Both the position numbers and the translations under genes were made by a program. From Spirirestis rafaelensis WJT71-NPBG6 (GTDB lineage Bacteria; Cyanobacteriota; Cyanobacteriia; Cyanobacteriales; Nostocaceae), in assembly GCA_019359015.1 (NCBI GenBank), contig JAHHID010000014.1, positions 1-64,000 on the forward strand: 64,000 nt of DNA, written 5' to 3'. This document shows, piece by piece, positions 61,387-64,000 of this stretch. Within the stretch, counting starts at the first letter, position 1. The number at the start of each line of letters is the position of its first letter. A model generated the notes under the pieces. The model ran no database searches. It worked only from the letters and a program-made list of their open reading frames with translations, and was not told the DNA's origin.

Positions 61387-62588
61387 ATGATTATGACAAT
61401 AGAATTACCAGAAGTAAGTATTAATTTAACTAGCTTAAAAGAAGCACCGATTCATATATCTGGTAAAATTCAACCTCACGGAGTTATTTTAGTTTGAACA
61501 GATGACTTAAAAATCTTACAAATTAGCAGTAATACATCAAATATTTTCGGAATTTCCCCCGAAAGTATGTTGGATAAACAATTAGAAGACTTACTTGATT
61601 CATTTCAAGTAGAAAGAATTAAAGCCGGACTCGCAGAAGATAATCTTGATTTAATCAATCCCACAAAAATTTGGGTGAGAAAAAAAGGTGATGAATACGT
61701 AGCATTGGATGCAGTTTTTCACCGCAATAAAGATGGATTTTTAATTCTCGAATTAGAACCTACTATCTCTCAAGAAAATATCCCCTTTTTAAGCTTTTAT
61801 CATTTAGCTAGAGCATCTATTAACAAACTTGAAGCAACATCAAACCTGCGTGATTTCTCTCAAATTATTGTCCAGGAAGTAAGAAAAGTCACTGGCTTTG
61901 ACCGTCGCTTCTCTTTCAGAGACGCTGCGCGAACGCTCCAATTCAAAATTCACGCATTCAAAAATAATTAAATAATTTTTAATTTCTGCATTTTTGAATT
62001 GCATGAATTTTGGATTTTAGTTTGGATTGGAGCAACGGTCTTGCGCCAAGAATTTATGAATGGAGGTATAAAAAGCGCAGCATCGTTGTTTCAAGCCCCC
62101 GGATTTATCCGTGGGGTTCAAAATGTTTGAATGCGTGAATGCGTGAATTCCCCGAAGGGGTGACCTACGAAGAAATGCCAAGCATCATGGCTGACAGCAC
62201 GCGACTGATGCAACTGTTTCAGAATTTGATTGGTAACGCGATTAAATTCCGCAGCGACAAATCGCCAGAAATCCATATTGCAGCTTCACGGCTAGAGGAT
62301 GATTGGCTATTTTCAGTGCGAGATAATGGAATTGGCATCGATCCACAGTTTAGCGATCGCATTTTTGTGATTTTCCAACGCTTGCACACGCGGGATGAAT
62401 ATCCCGGCACAGGTATGGGTTTAGCTATCTGTAAGAAAATTGTCGAATGCCACCGGGGACGGATCTGGGTAGAGTCCCAACCGGGTGAAGGGGCAACCTT
62501 CTACTTTACGATTCCAGTCAGAGGACGCGATCGTGAGCGCAGAAACGGAAGAAAAGCACAAAACCATCTTTTTGGTAGAGGACAATAA
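61387..62588 (+). pseudogene. Disrupted phytochrome-like histidine kinase
   Basis: N-terminal piece (61387-61930): a phytochrome PAS region (EAPIHISGKIQPHGVILV, IFGISPESML) and the first strand of the GAF domain (LSFYHLARASINKLEATSNLRDF, KVTGFDR). It carries an in-frame TGA at 61495 and stops before any chromophore-binding Cys or His. C-terminal piece (62155-62588): the end of a phytochrome kinase ([43 protein letters not shown]). The pieces are in different frames. The rest of GAF, all of PHY and HisKA are missing (roughly 1.3 kb or more) and replaced by a repeat element. The gene is dead. Confidence 0.85.
61940..62165. repeat. Interspersed element with inverted ends, copy 2
   Basis: Left end AATTCAAAATTCACGCATTC and right end GAATGCGTGAATGCGTGAATT are inverted repeats. 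The interior has an AT-rich stretch, TTCAAGCCCCCGG and a hairpin; the element ends CCCCGAAGGGG followed by TGACC, as at 641-850. It lies exactly at the deletion in the phytochrome gene. Flanking GACGCTGCGCGAACG (61921-61935) is a common Nostocales repeat. Confidence 0.6.
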
Positions 62589-62919
62589 AGCCGATATCCG
62601 GTTAATTAAAGAAGCCTTAAAAAATAGCTTGATACCCCACGAGGTGGTAACGGCTAGAGATGGCATGGACGCAATGGCTTATTTACGTCAAGAAGGTGAG
62701 TATGCTAATGCAACTCGCCCCGACCTCATCCTGCTAGATTTAAACTTGCCCAAAAAAGATGGTCGAGAAGTACTAGCAGAAATTAAAAGCGACCCCAAGC
62801 TAAAACGCATTCCCGTGGTAGTGCTGACAACTTCGAGAAACGAGGATGACATTTTCTACAGTTATGATTGGCATGTAAATTGCTACATCACCAAATCGCG
62901 TAACATCAGCGAACTATGA
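62533..62919 (+). CDS. Rcp1-type response regulator, C-terminally truncated
   Basis: A 128-residue receiver of the phytochrome-partner (Rcp1) class: [18 protein letters not shown], Asp in [14 protein letters not shown] (about 70) and the long-loop [14 protein letters not shown]. Rcp1 relatives continue for another 20 residues; this one ends at TGA 62917-62919 just after NISEL. GTG 62533 is the likely start and overlaps the end of the phytochrome kinase (62588), the usual coupling of such pairs. The truncation comes from fusion with a second regulator, so activity is doubtful. Confidence 0.7.
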   Translation: MSAETEEKHKTIFLVEDNKADIRLIKEALKNSLIPHEVVTARDGMDAMAYLRQEGEYANATRPDLILLDLNLPKKDGREVLAEIKSDPKLKRIPVVVLTTSRNEDDIFYSYDWHVNCYITKSRNISEL

Positions 62920-63820
62920 AAAATTAGCTATTGAAGCAGTTCGTCGGGGAGCGCAAGATTATTTAGTCAAGCGACATGTGAGTGTGGATGTGTTGGTGCG
63001 ATCGCTATGTTATGCGATCGAGCGCAAGCAGGTTTTGGAAACATTACGCGCAGATAATCAGACTTTAGAAACCCGTGTTCAGGAACGAACAAACGAACTG
63101 GTGAAAGCTAAAGAAATCAACCAGTTCAAATCTGAATTTGTCTCTATGCTCTCTCACGACATCCGCAATCCTTTAAATACTATCCTCCTAGCTGCTGGAT
63201 TGCTGCAAAATGATGACGACAAAGTAACTAAAGAGAAAAAACTCTCTCATTACCAGTTAATTCGCTCCGCTATCAAAAACATGGCGTATCTGTTAGATGA
63301 AGCTTCATTCATCGGCAAAGCTGATTCAGATAAGCTTGAATGTGAATTAATGGTGATGAATTTGTCAGCGTTTTGCCGTGAAATAGTTGCAGAAAATCAA
63401 CTAGCTGCTGGCGAGAAACATGTTACTCTTATTTTTACAGTTCACGGCGAATTGGAAGAAGCTTTAGCGGATGAAAGTTTGCTGCGGCACATTTTGGGTA
63501 ATTTACTTAACAATGCTATTAAATATTCACTACCGAGCGGCACAGTTCTGTTTGAATTAATTCGTCAGGAAAAAACAGTACTTTTCCGCATTCAAGACTC
63601 TGGAATTGGCATTCCTAAAGAAGACCAAAAGCAACTTTTTCAGCCTTTCCATCGAGCTGATAATGTTGGTAAAATTCCTGGCACTGGTTTGGGATTAGCG
63701 ATTGTGAAAAAGTGTGTAGACAGACATAAAGGTGAGATTTTAGTCAGTAGTCAAGAGGGAGTAGGCACGACTTTTACTGTCACCTTACCCTTTATAACTG
63801 CTGAAGCTATTAACAGTTAA
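62915..63820 (+). pseudogene. N-terminally truncated receiver-histidine kinase
   Basis: In another frame from about 62915 the sequence reads [20 protein letters not shown], the last quarter of a receiver, then a coiled coil (LETLRADNQTLETRVQERTN), HisKA with phospho-acceptor His in SMLSHDIRNPLNT (HD instead of the usual HE) and an HATPase with NAIKYSLPSG, DSGIG and GTGLGLAIV. The first about 90 receiver residues, including the phospho-Asp, are lost. A start at GTG 62978 could still give a 280-residue kinase. The kinase core itself is intact, so a signal-less kinase may be expressed. Confidence 0.7.
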
Positions 63821-63846
63821 CTTATTTACTGACATTTATTAAGCAT

Positions 63847-63975
63847 TCATTCAGCAGATTCTTTAAGGTTAAAATCAACGCCTTCATAGATATCAGCGAT
63901 CGCTATTTCCAAATCAACAGAGGAAAAAGCAATCTTTGCATCCTCTGGGGTGTAATAACGCTGTTGAGTTTGCAT
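63847..63975 (-). CDS. Small hypothetical protein, 42 aa
   Basis: ATG 63975 (reverse strand) with AAGAGGTAGAG as ribosome binding site opens a 42-residue frame (MQTQQRYYTPEDAKIAFSS...) ending at TGA 63849-63847. Acidic, soluble, with two short helices. It could be an antitoxin-like or regulatory peptide, but this is a guess; no family recognised. It lies at the right edge and may be followed by other leftward genes outside the window. Confidence 0.5.
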   Translation of the reverse strand: MQTQQRYYTPEDAKIAFSSVDLEIAIADIYEGVDFNLKESAE

Positions 63976-64000
63976 TTTCTCTACCTCTTAACCTTTAGCT

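Overview
The window looks like chromosomal DNA of a filamentous, heterocyst-type cyanobacterium (Nostocales). The reasons are the very frequent GCGATCGC (HIP1) octamers, the fraC-fraD-fraE filament-integrity operon (20331-22951), plant-type [2Fe-2S] ferredoxins, a cytochrome c6-like protein, very large multi-PAS/GAF hybrid kinases, pentapeptide-repeat proteins and many families of short interspersed repeats. No rRNA, tRNA, CRISPR array, prophage or intact insertion sequence was found.

Layout. 1-1000: decayed material (N-terminally truncated Uma2 gene, a repeat element, a reverse-strand gene relic). 1099-3536: ferredoxin, a 57-residue protein, a DUF3326 protein and a CPBP-type membrane protease. 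3660-7473: an unusual group made of a HPPK-PabB fusion, an M23-like protein and a divergent PurN-like formyltransferase; the canonical purN (7603-8265) lies just beyond on the other strand. 8272-19204: secreted pilin-G/H-type protein, a relic of an ABC permease, a 1889-residue hybrid histidine kinase, a TSD-motif anion-pump rhodopsin whose 5' end is frameshifted, a CHASE3 sensor kinase and a divergent OmpR-type regulator. 19602-25204: pentapeptide protein, fraE/fraD/fraC, a tandem CobA/BtuR-like P-loop protein, a 35-residue membrane peptide and a lone receiver. 25651-35501: antiporter-USP fusion, a small-protein/PhnD-like group, TTC38-like protein, Vat-like acetyltransferase, second pentapeptide protein, cobK and an ABC exporter. 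35505-36000: repeats, including 11 units of a 21-bp tandem repeat. 36028-41116: metallophosphoesterase, methyltransferase, fasciclin protein, VOC protein, DUF4385 protein and small unknowns. 41437-45239: three successive related glycine-zipper/amphipathic-repeat proteins. 46275-61127: housekeeping and accessory genes (tex, second ferredoxin, holin-like and YqaE-like membrane proteins, cytochrome c6-like, aldo/keto reductase, TerB-like protein, ppsA, phzF-like, GNAT, PMT-family glycosyltransferase). 61387-63820: a ruined phytochrome signalling locus.

Themes. Light and signal transduction dominate: two large kinases, several receivers, a rhodopsin and a phytochrome remnant. The rhodopsin and the phytochrome both appear damaged. 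Repeat activity is conspicuous. C-rich/G-rich simple repeats occur between genes and also in frame inside the giant kinase, ppsA and a GNAT gene. Palindromic elements sit in gene junctions, and one element with inverted ends fills a deletion in the phytochrome gene. The best candidates for undescribed biology are the HPPK-PabB / M23-like / formyltransferase group and the three-gene amphipathic-repeat array. All functional statements rest on motif recognition by eye; no searches were run.
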